Positions 9,398 through 17,536 of a stretch of 64,000 nt of DNA are shown here, piece by piece; position 1 is the stretch's first letter; every line of letters starts with the position of its first letter. The stretch covers positions 124,001 to 188,000 of the forward strand of contig JAVDPC010000011.1 in the NCBI GenBank assembly GCA_031296915.1, written 5' to 3'. The position numbers were made by a program, and so were the translations under genes. Origin of the DNA: Cerasicoccus frondis. Lineage in GTDB: Bacteria; Verrucomicrobiota; Verrucomicrobiia; Opitutales; Cerasicoccaceae. The notes under the pieces are model-generated. The model was not told where the DNA came from. It searched no databases and saw only the letters and a program-made list of their open reading frames with translations.

Positions 9398-10636
9398 ATG
9401 ATAACAACCACACCCCTCCCCCGGCGCCTTGCGCGCCTGTTTGCCGGGGCGCTCTGCCTCGTGTTTGGCTCCAGCCTCACTGCCACCACCTATTCCCTCT
9501 CGCCACTGGAAGACGCGTATGTCCGCGATGGAGCTTACGCCGATGACACGCTGGGCCTGAGTGATCCGGACATACTCCTCGTGAAAATCGCCGCGACGGA
9601 CTATAATCGCCGCGCGTATTTAAGGTTCGATTTACGCGGGGTCAACGGAACCGTCAGCGACGCCAAACTTCGCCTCAAGGTAAAGGGACTCAACGCCGGC
9701 GCCAAAAACAGCCTGCGTCCCGTTGACGACGACACGTGGGACGAAGATGAAATCACCTGGAACAATAAACCGGCATTCGGCTCATCACTCGGCACCAAAG
9801 ATGTGCCCGCCGTTGGCGAATGGATCGAGTGGGACATTACCAGCCACATTAACACGATGGTTGCGAATGACGAAGTTTACGCCTCGTTCGTCATCGTCTC
9901 CAATACCGGCGCCTACAATCTGCTCGCCAAATATTATTCCAGTGAGGCGTCAACCGCCGACAGACCGGAACTCGAAGTAACCTTTAGCCCGATTTACGAC
10001 GCGCCATACGATTTGACGAAATTTCAGTCCAGTGTAGCCGATTGTAAATTGCAAGCGCCGGGCTCTACGCCGCCTGCGGTCAATCAGGGCGAGTTCGCCG
10101 ATTTTGCTGATTGGTTTTTCTACCTAGATGGCAACGACTACATGACCTTCACCATGGAAGGCTATGCCAACCGCTGCGAACTGCGCAACCTGACGGAGTG
10201 GCCCACGAACACCTCCACCGCCGCCCGTATGATCGCAGAGCTACGCATACCCGCAATCACCAGCACTGACTTGGAGCAATTCACGTTCATGCAAGTGCAC
10301 GCCAGTGACTCGGTGGACGGCCCGCTCTTGCGGCTTAACTGGCGCGACTCGCGCGATGGTTATGACGACCACATCTGGGCGACGCTGCGCACATCAGTCG
10401 ACCCCAAAGAATCAACGATTTACCACTTGGGGCCACGCCCGGACTCGCTGACCGACATCGAAGTCAAAGTCCAAAACAGTCAGCTCTCCATCATCATCGA
10501 CGGCACAACCGTGCTCAACAACGTGGACATTTCTCACTGGAACGGATTCAGCAATTACTTCAAGGCAGGCGCCTACATCAACAGCCCAGGCTACGCCACG
10601 ACCCAATTTAACTCACTGACGTTCATTACGCCGTAG
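9398..10636 (+). CDS. Secreted PL7-like alginate lyase with N-terminal DNRLRE/CBM96-like module
   Basis: 412 residues with a signal peptide (about 1-30). Residues about 31-195 form a DNRLRE/CBM96-type module (EDAYVRDGAYADDTLG..., YLRFDL, WNNKPAFGSSLG). Residues about 205-412 carry the three conserved PL7/alginate-lyase-2 segments in order: RCELR (near 257; the usual form is R-S/T-E-L-R), QVHAS (near 297; usual Q-I/V-H) and YFKAGAYIN (near 386). It follows the SASA gene after 31 bp with no terminator, so the two are probably co-transcribed. Together they suggest deacetylation and cleavage of an acetylated uronate polymer such as bacterial alginate. The exact uronate specificity is not shown by sequence. 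Confidence 0.8.
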   Translation: MITTTPLPRRLARLFAGALCLVFGSSLTATTYSLSPLEDAYVRDGAYADDTLGLSDPDILLVKIAATDYNRRAYLRFDLRGVNGTVSDAKLRLKVKGLNAGAKNSLRPVDDDTWDEDEITWNNKPAFGSSLGTKDVPAVGEWIEWDITSHINTMVANDEVYASFVIVSNTGAYNLLAKYYSSEASTADRPELEVTFSPIYDAPYDLTKFQSSVADCKLQAPGSTPPAVNQGEFADFADWFFYLDGNDYMTFTMEGYANRCELRNLTEWPTNTSTAARMIAELRIPAITSTDLEQFTFMQVHASDSVDGPLLRLNWRDSRDGYDDHIWATLRTSVDPKESTIYHLGPRPDSLTDIEVKVQNSQLSIIIDGTTVLNNVDISHWNGFSNYFKAGAYINSPGYATTQFNSLTFITP

Positions 10637-10710
10637 CCGAGCAGCGGATCAATTTCCAGCCCCCATCCCGAGCGAGACTGAGATTTTCGTTCGCATCCAC
10701 CACCAAACAT

Positions 10711-10740
10711 TGCTTCATTGGGTCCATTCCCAATGAAGCA
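10711..10740. promoter_or_regulatory. Inverted repeat covering the DUF5069 copy 2 start codon
   Basis: TGCTTCATTGGG (10711-10722) and CCCAATGAAGCA (10729-10740) pair perfectly over 12 bp with a 6-nt loop. The ATG at 10733-10735 lies inside the 3' arm, so in RNA the start codon would be locked in a stem. The paralogue at 5063 has the same first codons but no matching upstream arm. Confidence 0.7.
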
Positions 10741-11260
10741 TTATAATTACCACGCGCACCTTAAAACCCTCTGGCAAAAAGCGGTCGACGCCTACGCCGC
10801 AGGCAACCGCGACGCGGCTACCTATTTCACCGACGGGGAAACCCAGTGGCTCGCCGATAACGGCGTCACACCGCAGGAACTTTACGACTTCGCCGAGGAT
10901 TTCAACGCCGTCGGCGATCCGGACTTCACGACATTCGCCATGATTACCGATGTGCGGCGGTCGTATTTCAAAAATCAAATGAAGGGCCAGAAGAGCGGGA
11001 AGCAAATCGACCCGGCAAAACTTCCGGCCAAGGACTCAGAGGCTGACGGCATCGTCTGGCTCCCCCGCATCATCGCCAAGGCCCGCGCCAAACTCCGTGG
11101 TGAGCTCGACCCCGACACCATGTACAGCTGCCCCGGTGATCGCAAATTCCTTCAACGCCACGACATTCACCCGGCTCAGTTTTTAAAGGTCGTTGCCGAC
11201 CATTTCGACGACGATTCGGCCATTGTCCAGTGGGTCAAGCGCCACATCGGAAAATCCTAA
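10733..11260 (+). CDS. DUF5069 family protein, copy 2
   Basis: 175 residues, clearly paralogous to the 5063 gene. Both share MKHYNY, LWQKAVD, ATYFTDGETQWL, NGVTPQEL/IYDFAEDFN, TDVRRSYF, DGIVWLPRIIAKARAKLRGELDPDTMY and DIHPA. I took the ATG at 10733, not the TTG at 10718, because the homology with copy 1 begins exactly there. The extra upstream codons are only the other arm of the start-codon hairpin. Function unknown. It follows the PL7-like gene by 96 bp and, like copy 1, sits directly after an exported polysaccharide-active protein. Confidence 0.85.
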   Translation: MKHYNYHAHLKTLWQKAVDAYAAGNRDAATYFTDGETQWLADNGVTPQELYDFAEDFNAVGDPDFTTFAMITDVRRSYFKNQMKGQKSGKQIDPAKLPAKDSEADGIVWLPRIIAKARAKLRGELDPDTMYSCPGDRKFLQRHDIHPAQFLKVVADHFDDDSAIVQWVKRHIGKS

Positions 11261-11380
11261 AAATGGGAATAAGAACCACAGTAAAATTCTCGAAACCCTG
11301 AGAAAAGATTCAAGGTTGCCCAAACTAAGTCGAATAATGTTTAATCGATGCGAAAACCTTTGCATCTAGTCATCTATTTT

Positions 11381-12592
11381 ATGCGGATAAAACTACATTT
11401 CCTTTTGATAACACTCACGCTACTGCTTGGCCGCGCGCATGCATTCACCCCAAGTGAAGACGGGCTGTATGCAGTGTTTGATACTTCAATGGGCGAGTTC
11501 ACCACGAAACTTTTCTTTGAGGAAACCACACAAACGGTAGCAAATTTCGTTAGCTTGGCCGAAGGAACTCGAGACTGGGTGCGTATGTCCGATGGCGTTC
11601 TGCAGAGTGGCGCGCCCTACTATGACGGCTTGTCTTTTCACCGAGTGATAGCTGGATTCATGATCCAGGCGGGTGCGCGCACAACCGGCGTTGGCGACCG
11701 CCCAGGCTACAGCATCTATGATGAAATGATTCCAGGCAATTCGACCTTTACGATGGACCGTGCTGGCGTCCTCGCCATGGCAAACACCGGCGAGCGGGAC
11801 AGCGGAGGATCACAGTTTTTCATTACCGTGGCAGCTGCGAACCACCTCAACCAGAAGCACACTGTGTTTGGTGAAATTGTCGAAGGACAGAGCGTTGTCG
11901 ACGCCATCAACGCCGTCGATGTTGTTGATCCTGAGAATGAAAACTATGTCCCCGTGGAAGACGTGCTAATCAACTCCGTAACCATCCTTCGCGAAGGCGC
12001 CGCCGCTCAGGCTTTTGATCCGCAAGCATACACTTTTCCAACCTTCGAGGCGGCAGAGCTAACCGTGTTAAATCGAGATGCCGACTATGCACTAGGCGTA
12101 GAATTAGGCCCACTTGATCGATACCTAATTTATGCCAGCGCAGATTTGGCAAGCTGGGCGAACATTGGTTACGTTAATCGTATATTTCTCGATCCCGGCT
12201 ACGAGGAACTCTCTTTGGGCGACACCTTACCAGGTGGTGATCGTGGGTTTTGGCGCTCGATCAAATCAGTCTATGCGCCTGCTCCGGACATGCATGGGCA
12301 TTCCCTCGAAATCCGCTTCGAAGGCAGTACTGCAGATCCTCTGGTGTTTAGCTTTAACAGTGACTATACTGGACAGTTCATCAACAGCAGCTCCGGTAGT
12401 TACGATATGTACTACTACACTTGGCACGAGTATGGAGACGGCTATGTTAATTTCACTGCCTACGTTACCGACTGGCCGGCAATTCAAGTAACTCTGGCGC
12501 CCGGCGAAAGCGGTGACGCTCAGTTGTACGTGAATAACAACAGTGTTTACGAAAACCTAAACTTCACATTGATCGATCCAGTAGTGCCTTAA
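11381..12592 (+). CDS. Exported cyclophilin-type peptidyl-prolyl isomerase with extra C-terminal domain
   Basis: Start set at the ATG 11381 because it begins a clean signal peptide (MRIKLHFLLITLTLLLGRAHA); an earlier ATG at 11348 is possible. The cyclophilin domain (about 27-200) shows FDTSMGEFTTKLF, SFHRVIAGFMIQAG, GVLAMANTGERDSGGSQFFI and NQKHTVFGEIVEGQ, with the catalytic Arg in FHR and the SQFFI pocket kept. About 200 further residues follow that I do not recognise. They begin at a 'YLIYASADLASWANIG' stretch, like the C-terminal modules of verrucomicrobial exported proteins. The role is folding of exported proteins. Its stop codon overlaps the convergent polymerase gene by 4 bp. Confidence 0.85.
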   Translation: MRIKLHFLLITLTLLLGRAHAFTPSEDGLYAVFDTSMGEFTTKLFFEETTQTVANFVSLAEGTRDWVRMSDGVLQSGAPYYDGLSFHRVIAGFMIQAGARTTGVGDRPGYSIYDEMIPGNSTFTMDRAGVLAMANTGERDSGGSQFFITVAAANHLNQKHTVFGEIVEGQSVVDAINAVDVVDPENENYVPVEDVLINSVTILREGAAAQAFDPQAYTFPTFEAAELTVLNRDADYALGVELGPLDRYLIYASADLASWANIGYVNRIFLDPGYEELSLGDTLPGGDRGFWRSIKSVYAPAPDMHGHSLEIRFEGSTADPLVFSFNSDYTGQFINSSSGSYDMYYYTWHEYGDGYVNFTAYVTDWPAIQVTLAPGESGDAQLYVNNNSVYENLNFTLIDPVVP

Positions 12593-14763
12593 AACAACTC
12601 CCCCTGCCGGACGTCTTCACCGCCTTCGAGATAGGCTTGGTAACGTTTGCGCCAGTCGTCGATTTTTCTCAGGTAATATTGCACATCGATAGGGTGCTGT
12701 TCGCGGTCGTATTCATCGACGCTGCGAGCCACTTGCCAATCGGGATTTTTTGACTTGGGCCCAGTTGTCACGTAGTAGGTGACGGACTCGCCCAGACGCG
12801 GCATCGGGTCCATCCGCAGCGCTACTTCCAGCGAGGCGCGCCGCGACTTGCCGCCCTGCCCAACCGCCTTTTTGTAGGCTTCCGGATTTTGCGATAGAAA
12901 CTCACGCTTAGCCACACGCTTGACTGGCATTTGGCCATCGACCAACGCTTGGCGAATCTCTGTTTCGAGCGCTTCGGGCGTTTCATCAGTCGCGCCGAGG
13001 CGGGAGTAAATCAGCCGCTTGGTCAGGTCTTTCAAAATGGGCTCCATGCCCCGCGAACGCAGAGCGCTACCGGCAATGCTCACCTTTTCCCCATCGTAAA
13101 GCGCGTAGTTCTTGGCCTTATAGCAGAACATCGCCTCGTAGCTGCCGTCGTACTCCAGATCGATACCCTCTGGCAGCACCGAACATACTTTGCGAAGCAA
13201 AGCTTCCGGGTCCGCAAAGTCTTTTTCAGAAGATATATAAATACCGTCTGTATCCGCTTCGAGCACCGTGCACTCTTGCCGCTGAAACTCGGCAATCAGC
13301 GTCTGCATCAGCTCACGCCCCTGCTTGGTGACCTCTGCCGCCAGGTCGCCATCTGCAAACCGCGCCCCCGCAAAGCCCAGGTAGCCGTAGAACGAATTGA
13401 TCAGAATTTTGTAGCTTGCTTGCCGCGCGTTGTATTCCTGCCGAAGCACGGGATCCGACTCCTCGCGCGCCAGTTTCTTGTAACGCAAACGATAATCGCG
13501 CAGCTCGGTCAGCAGTGGGATGAAGACGCCCAACGTGTCATTCGCCGGATTCCGCCCGATGTGCAACAGCAGGCTTGGGTAAAGCGACGCCACGTCGAAA
13601 TGCATCACGTGCCGGTAGACGCCTTCGACAAAGCTTTTGCTGAATGCGCCAGCATAGGGCTTCACCTCGGGCGGCGCCGGAATCGCGTGGTTGGCGTGGA
13701 AATATTTATCGAGAAAAAGCAGATCCACCTTCGCACCCGTGCCGCGGAGGCAAGCTTCCTGCAGCGTCATGGGAAACACCTGAACCTGCGCGACATAGGT
13801 TGGTAAGAGCAGCTCGGCGATGCCTTTGGTCTCGCGCAAATCATCCAACAGATATGCGCGGAACGTTTCGCGATCCTCGGTGAACATGACCTGGATTTTC
13901 TCCGGCGCCAGGTAGGTGCGTTCGTCGGCCTCGGTTGTCACACCAAGGTAGCGCGCAGCGGCCTTGAGCGTATAGCTGGGCAAATCCCGCGTCGTGATGT
14001 CATACATCTGAATCGCCAAAAACGTATCGAAAACCGCACGCCCCGGAATGTCGCAACGCAGGTAGTCCACCCAACGTTCCGCAATGCGAATTCGGCTGCT
14101 GCGGAAGCTTGCAGTTTGCCCAAAACGGCCCCAGGCACAGGGGACTTTAAAGCGCTTGGCGCGCGTCTTCAGGAAATCAAAATCGAACTTGAAAATATTG
14201 TGCCCTTCAATGACGTCTGGGTCCAGTTCCGCAATGGCGTCGTTGAGCGATTCCAATAGCGCACGCTCGGCGTCATCGTCCAGCGACTCGATTTCGAGCA
14301 GACGCGTCTCATCGCGAAAACGTAGACCGATCGCAATCACACGGTCACCCTTACGCCGGGGGTCGGGGAACACGCCTGGTTCTTCACTGAAGGTTTCAAT
14401 GTCCAGCTGCAACCGCCGGACTTGATCAAAGGTCATCCCGGCGAACAATCGCTTCCCACTCGTCAGCAAATACTGATGCTCCACAGGACGCAGCCACTCC
14501 ATGGCCGCCTCCCCCTTGTGCGCTTTGGCGAATACCGCCAATTCCCCCGGGGTGTCAAAACTCTGTCGCCACGCAAACGCACCGTCACCCGTCAAGTCCT
14601 CCGCCCCTGGTAAGTCAGCACTCAGCCAGACAAACGGCTGAGAGGCCGTCGCCTGCTCAACACGCGGCGCATCTCCGGTCACTCCAGCAACTCGCGCCTG
14701 ACCTTCAGCGTCAATCCAAACGCCGGTAATGGGGGGTTCTGTCTTGCTTTCACTCACGCCCAA
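12589..14763 (-). CDS. polB: Family B DNA polymerase (Pol II-like)
   Basis: 724 residues, close to the size of bacterial DNA polymerase II. An N-terminal domain of about 110 residues is followed by an intact 3'-5' exonuclease: Exo I LDIETF (near 120), Exo II HNIFKFDFDFL (near 190) and Exo III YLLDDLRET (near 303). The polymerase domain has motif A FDVASLYPS (near 390), motif B YKILINSFYGYLG (near 450) and motif C EADTDGIY (near 503). All catalytic acids are present, so an active proofreading polymerase is expected, by family a repair or translesion enzyme. It is a single gene convergent with the cyclophilin. The -24 bases before it show no obvious LexA-like box that I can recognise. Confidence 0.9.
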   Translation of the reverse strand: MGVSESKTEPPITGVWIDAEGQARVAGVTGDAPRVEQATASQPFVWLSADLPGAEDLTGDGAFAWRQSFDTPGELAVFAKAHKGEAAMEWLRPVEHQYLLTSGKRLFAGMTFDQVRRLQLDIETFSEEPGVFPDPRRKGDRVIAIGLRFRDETRLLEIESLDDDAERALLESLNDAIAELDPDVIEGHNIFKFDFDFLKTRAKRFKVPCAWGRFGQTASFRSSRIRIAERWVDYLRCDIPGRAVFDTFLAIQMYDITTRDLPSYTLKAAARYLGVTTEADERTYLAPEKIQVMFTEDRETFRAYLLDDLRETKGIAELLLPTYVAQVQVFPMTLQEACLRGTGAKVDLLFLDKYFHANHAIPAPPEVKPYAGAFSKSFVEGVYRHVMHFDVASLYPSLLLHIGRNPANDTLGVFIPLLTELRDYRLRYKKLAREESDPVLRQEYNARQASYKILINSFYGYLGFAGARFADGDLAAEVTKQGRELMQTLIAEFQRQECTVLEADTDGIYISSEKDFADPEALLRKVCSVLPEGIDLEYDGSYEAMFCYKAKNYALYDGEKVSIAGSALRSRGMEPILKDLTKRLIYSRLGATDETPEALETEIRQALVDGQMPVKRVAKREFLSQNPEAYKKAVGQGGKSRRASLEVALRMDPMPRLGESVTYYVTTGPKSKNPDWQVARSVDEYDREQHPIDVQYYLRKIDDWRKRYQAYLEGGEDVRQGELF

Positions 14764-14890
14764 AACAAATGCCAGCGATGTTCAAATGTCCAGCGGATAA
14801 CCTGCAAAAATGTTCCGCCCCGAAAGCATGATTAATCTGACGGATTGACAGCGCCAAAGGAGAGGACTGAATAACAACTTTTTGCGCACC

Positions 14891-15742
14891 ATGAAATTTC
14901 ACAAATACCACGCCCTCGGCAACGACTACCTGGTCCTCGATCCAGCGGACGCCCCGATGCCCTCGCCCCAGCAAACCATCGCCATTTGCCACCGCAATTT
15001 TGGCCTCGGCTCAGACGGCATCCTTTACGGCCCCCTCCCCACTGAAAAGGCGGACTTTGGCCTGCAAATCTGGAACCCGGATGGCTCCGAAGCCGAAAAA
15101 AGCGGCAACGGCCTGCGCATCTTCGCCAAGTATCTGTTCGATACCGGCAAAGTCACTGACCAGCCCTTCACCGTCGACACCTTGGGCGGCGTCGTAACGG
15201 TCGAAATCCACGACGGCGGCGAATCCATCGAGGTCGAGATGGGCAAAGTTTCATTCCACAGCGACAAAATTCCGGTCAACGGCCCGTCACGCGAAGTGCT
15301 CGATGAACCAGTCGAAATCAACGGCCAAACCTACCGCACCTATGCGGCGACTATTGGCAACCCCCACGTAGTCCTGCCACTGGAAGATCATTCCAAGAAG
15401 CTTGCCTGCGAGCTGGGCCCGGTCCTCGAAAACATGACGAGCCGTTTCCCAAACCGCACCAACGTTCAGCTACTTAAAGTCCTTGACCGCAACAACATCC
15501 AGATCGAAATCTGGGAACGCGGCGCGGGCTACACCCTGGCCTCCGGCTCCTCCAGCAGCGCCGCTGCCGCCGTAGCCCACAAGATGGGCGCCTGCGACAG
15601 CCAGATCCTGGTGCACTGCCCCGGAGGCGACATTCAGATCAACATTGGTGAGGATTACGCCGTCACGATGACTGGCCCGGCGACCCGTGTGGGCACGTTC
15701 TTGATGGAAGACGCGGTGATGAATCAAGTCATTCCAGGTTAA
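14891..15742 (+). CDS. dapF: Diaminopimelate epimerase-family protein with Ser in place of both catalytic Cys
   Basis: 283 residues, the normal DapF length. The ATG at 14891 gives the canonical N-terminus MKFHKYHALGNDYLVLD. The two-domain fold markers are present: FGLGSDGILYG, DGSEAEKSGNGLRIFAKY, ATIGNPHVVLP, and ERGAGYTLASGSSSS. In characterised DapF the acid/base pair is Cys in C-GNG and Cys in A-C-G-T/S. Here both are Ser (about 71 and 218). The LL- to meso-diaminopimelate reaction for lysine and peptidoglycan is therefore inferred from family only; the chemistry may differ. I recall similar 'EKSGNGLR' forms from other phyla, so this may be a subfamily, not a mutant. It probably leads an operon through trxA. 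Confidence 0.8.
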   Translation: MKFHKYHALGNDYLVLDPADAPMPSPQQTIAICHRNFGLGSDGILYGPLPTEKADFGLQIWNPDGSEAEKSGNGLRIFAKYLFDTGKVTDQPFTVDTLGGVVTVEIHDGGESIEVEMGKVSFHSDKIPVNGPSREVLDEPVEINGQTYRTYAATIGNPHVVLPLEDHSKKLACELGPVLENMTSRFPNRTNVQLLKVLDRNNIQIEIWERGAGYTLASGSSSSAAAAVAHKMGACDSQILVHCPGGDIQINIGEDYAVTMTGPATRVGTFLMEDAVMNQVIPG

Positions 15743-15792
15743 TCCCTTGCGTCATTCTGCCGTTTAGGCATAATACTAGCAGCAATTCATTT

Positions 15793-16041
15793 ATGAGACC
15801 AACTTCCCAACCCAAGCGCAAGGCGGCCCTCCTCGGCGTCGGCCTCGATAACACCGACGGCCACAAGCGCATTACCAAGGCGGAAAAATTCGCCGTGGTC
15901 GGTGGATCCGAGGAAACGCATGACCGCATGACCGAGACCCTCATCAAGACCTGCGAGGACCTCAAACGCAAGGGCCGCGAGCTCGAGGACGCCGCCCCAA
16001 AAGAAGTCGCCGAACTATTGCATAAAAATACGCCACGTTAA
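15793..16041 (+). CDS. Small conserved-looking hypothetical protein
   Basis: 82 residues, basic at the N-terminus, then helical and charged. It opens MRPTSQPKRKAALLGVGLDN and has a KITKAEKFAVVGGSEETHDRM-like centre (in fact RITKAEKFAVVGG). No domain is recognised, and there is no signal or membrane segment. It has a clear ATG, codon use like its neighbours and tight placement (50 bp after dapF, 58 bp before the next gene), which support it as real. The GSEETHDRMTETLIKTCEDL segment looks like a small nucleic-acid-associated helical protein, but that is a guess. Confidence 0.65.
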   Translation: MRPTSQPKRKAALLGVGLDNTDGHKRITKAEKFAVVGGSEETHDRMTETLIKTCEDLKRKGRELEDAAPKEVAELLHKNTPR

Positions 16042-16099
16042 GCATTTATGCGCTTTGCGAGCGCTTGACATAAGCCATTCACTTTGAAATCTTTTTGCC

Positions 16100-17095
16100 A
16101 TGAGTGACTCCAACCCGGATAAGCCTACCCCCCCTTCCGATTCAGAACAGGAACGTTTAGCCAAAATTGCAGCGAGCCTGCCCGGTGAAGTCGTGTCTCG
16201 CGATGCCGCTTTCCCTAAGAAGCGCCAGCGTCCTAAGGCGCGTCTGCCCGAAACAATCCGCCAGAAAATCGAAACGGACGCCACCGAAGAAGCCGCCAAG
16301 GACAAGACTGCCGATGGCCCCAAGGCTCCTGTCGAGAAGCCCAAGTTCAAAGTAACCCGTTCGCCATTCGCGCCACGCATCGACCAGACATCCAAGCCTG
16401 CCGACTCCTGGGGCGAAGAAGAAGAAGCGCCCAAGGCCGAAGCTAAGCCCGAGCCAGAGGTTGCGAAAAAGGCTGAACCGGAAGTCGCCAAGGCCCAACC
16501 GGAAGTCAAGAAGGTAGAAGAAAAAACCGCCGAGCCGGAAGTAAAGAAATTTGAGCCTAAGCCTATTCCGCGTCCAGCCCCCAGCAAGCTGGATATCTCG
16601 CGGGCGCCTTTCAAACAGGAAGAGAAGAAAGAAGCTACAGCACCGGAAGCAAAGAAGGAAGAGCCAGCCAAGCCGGTAACTCCAGTCTCCAAAGAAGAGC
16701 CCAAGCCCGCGATTACACCAATTGCGAAGGAGGCTCCCAAGGCAGCTCCAGCGCCTCAGGTCAAACCTGCTGCGGACGCCAAACCTGCGGAAGAAAAGAA
16801 GCCTTTGCCAATGCCGGTAGCCAAGAGCAGCCCAACCAAGCTGCCCGTTCCTGCCGCCGACAAAAAGGTAAGCGAACCCGTCGCCAAGCCAGCGACCACC
16901 AAGCTTCCCAGCCCGGCAAGACCAACCGCCGCCGCCCCGCGTCCAAAGGCAGCGCCAGCTCCAGGTCGCCAGACAGCGCCCGTTGAAGAAGAAGAAAGCA
17001 CGGGCATGAATATTGTCTGGGTTGCGTTTGACGCAGTCGCAGCCGTGGCTTCATTGGTATTCGCCGCCCTCGTATTTATAAATATGGGCGGGTAA
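16100..17095 (+). CDS. Lys/Pro/Ala-rich disordered protein with C-terminal membrane anchor
   Basis: 331 residues. Roughly 300 are low-complexity, rich in K, P, A and E, with recurring KPEPEVAKK/EVKK-type phrases and motifs of the type 'SRAPFK' and 'TRSPFAPR'. The C-terminus has one hydrophobic helix (about 305-328, VAFDAVAAVASLVFAALVFI), which would anchor the protein with its long tail in the cytoplasm. No enzymatic domain is visible. It lies 30 bp upstream of trxA in the same direction. Length, composition and anchor recall spacer or scaffolding proteins; a cell-division or envelope role is conceivable but unproven. Confidence 0.75.
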   Translation: MSDSNPDKPTPPSDSEQERLAKIAASLPGEVVSRDAAFPKKRQRPKARLPETIRQKIETDATEEAAKDKTADGPKAPVEKPKFKVTRSPFAPRIDQTSKPADSWGEEEEAPKAEAKPEPEVAKKAEPEVAKAQPEVKKVEEKTAEPEVKKFEPKPIPRPAPSKLDISRAPFKQEEKKEATAPEAKKEEPAKPVTPVSKEEPKPAITPIAKEAPKAAPAPQVKPAADAKPAEEKKPLPMPVAKSSPTKLPVPAADKKVSEPVAKPATTKLPSPARPTAAAPRPKAAPAPGRQTAPVEEEESTGMNIVWVAFDAVAAVASLVFAALVFINMGG

Positions 17096-17125
17096 GGAAT
17101 CCGGATCAACTCCGACCAAGATCAC

Positions 17126-17458
17126 ATGGCAACATCAGAAAAAATCAAAGAACTCTCCTCAAGCGATTTCGACAGCGAAGTCCTGGAAGCCAGCACACCT
17201 GTGCTTGTCGACTTCTGGGCTCCTTGGTGTGGTCCCTGCAAAATGCTGGCGCCCATCCTCGATGAGCTGGCCGAAGAGCTCGATGGCAAAGTAAAAATTT
17301 GCAAGGTCGACGTGGAAGAAAACACCGACTTGGCCGCAAAGTATGGCGTCAATCGCCTGCCCACGATGCTCGTTTACAAAGACGGCGCCGTGGTTGATCA
17401 AGTCATCGGCATGACCAGCAAAGCCGAACTGAGCGCTCGCTTGGAAAAGCTCGCTTGA
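17126..17458 (+). CDS. trxA: Thioredoxin
   Basis: 110 residues, the standard thioredoxin length. The redox site FWAPWCGPCKMLAP is intact and the cis-proline loop is present (VNRLPTMLVYKDG). It is a cytoplasmic dithiol reductant for ribonucleotide reductase and general protein disulphides. It ends a run of four co-directional genes beginning at dapF, closed by a strong terminator. Confidence 0.97.
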   Translation: MATSEKIKELSSSDFDSEVLEASTPVLVDFWAPWCGPCKMLAPILDELAEELDGKVKICKVDVEENTDLAAKYGVNRLPTMLVYKDGAVVDQVIGMTSKAELSARLEKLA

Positions 17459-17479
17459 CCGGCAACCGCAATAAATTTC

Positions 17480-17515
17480 AATCCCGCTTCGCCTCAGCGT
17501 TGCGGGATTTTTTTT
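17480..17515 (+). terminator. Intrinsic terminator after trxA
   Basis: AATCCCGC (17480-17487) pairs with GCGGGATT (17502-17509), and a run of eight T follows. It closes the dapF-trxA run 22 bp after the trxA stop. Confidence 0.9.
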
Positions 17516-17536
17516 GCCCCATTACACCATCGCTGC

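Noticed and set aside
10718..10732. TTG start for the second DUF5069 gene
   Set aside because: The five extra codons are only the upstream arm of the hairpin; homology with copy 1 begins at the ATG 10733.
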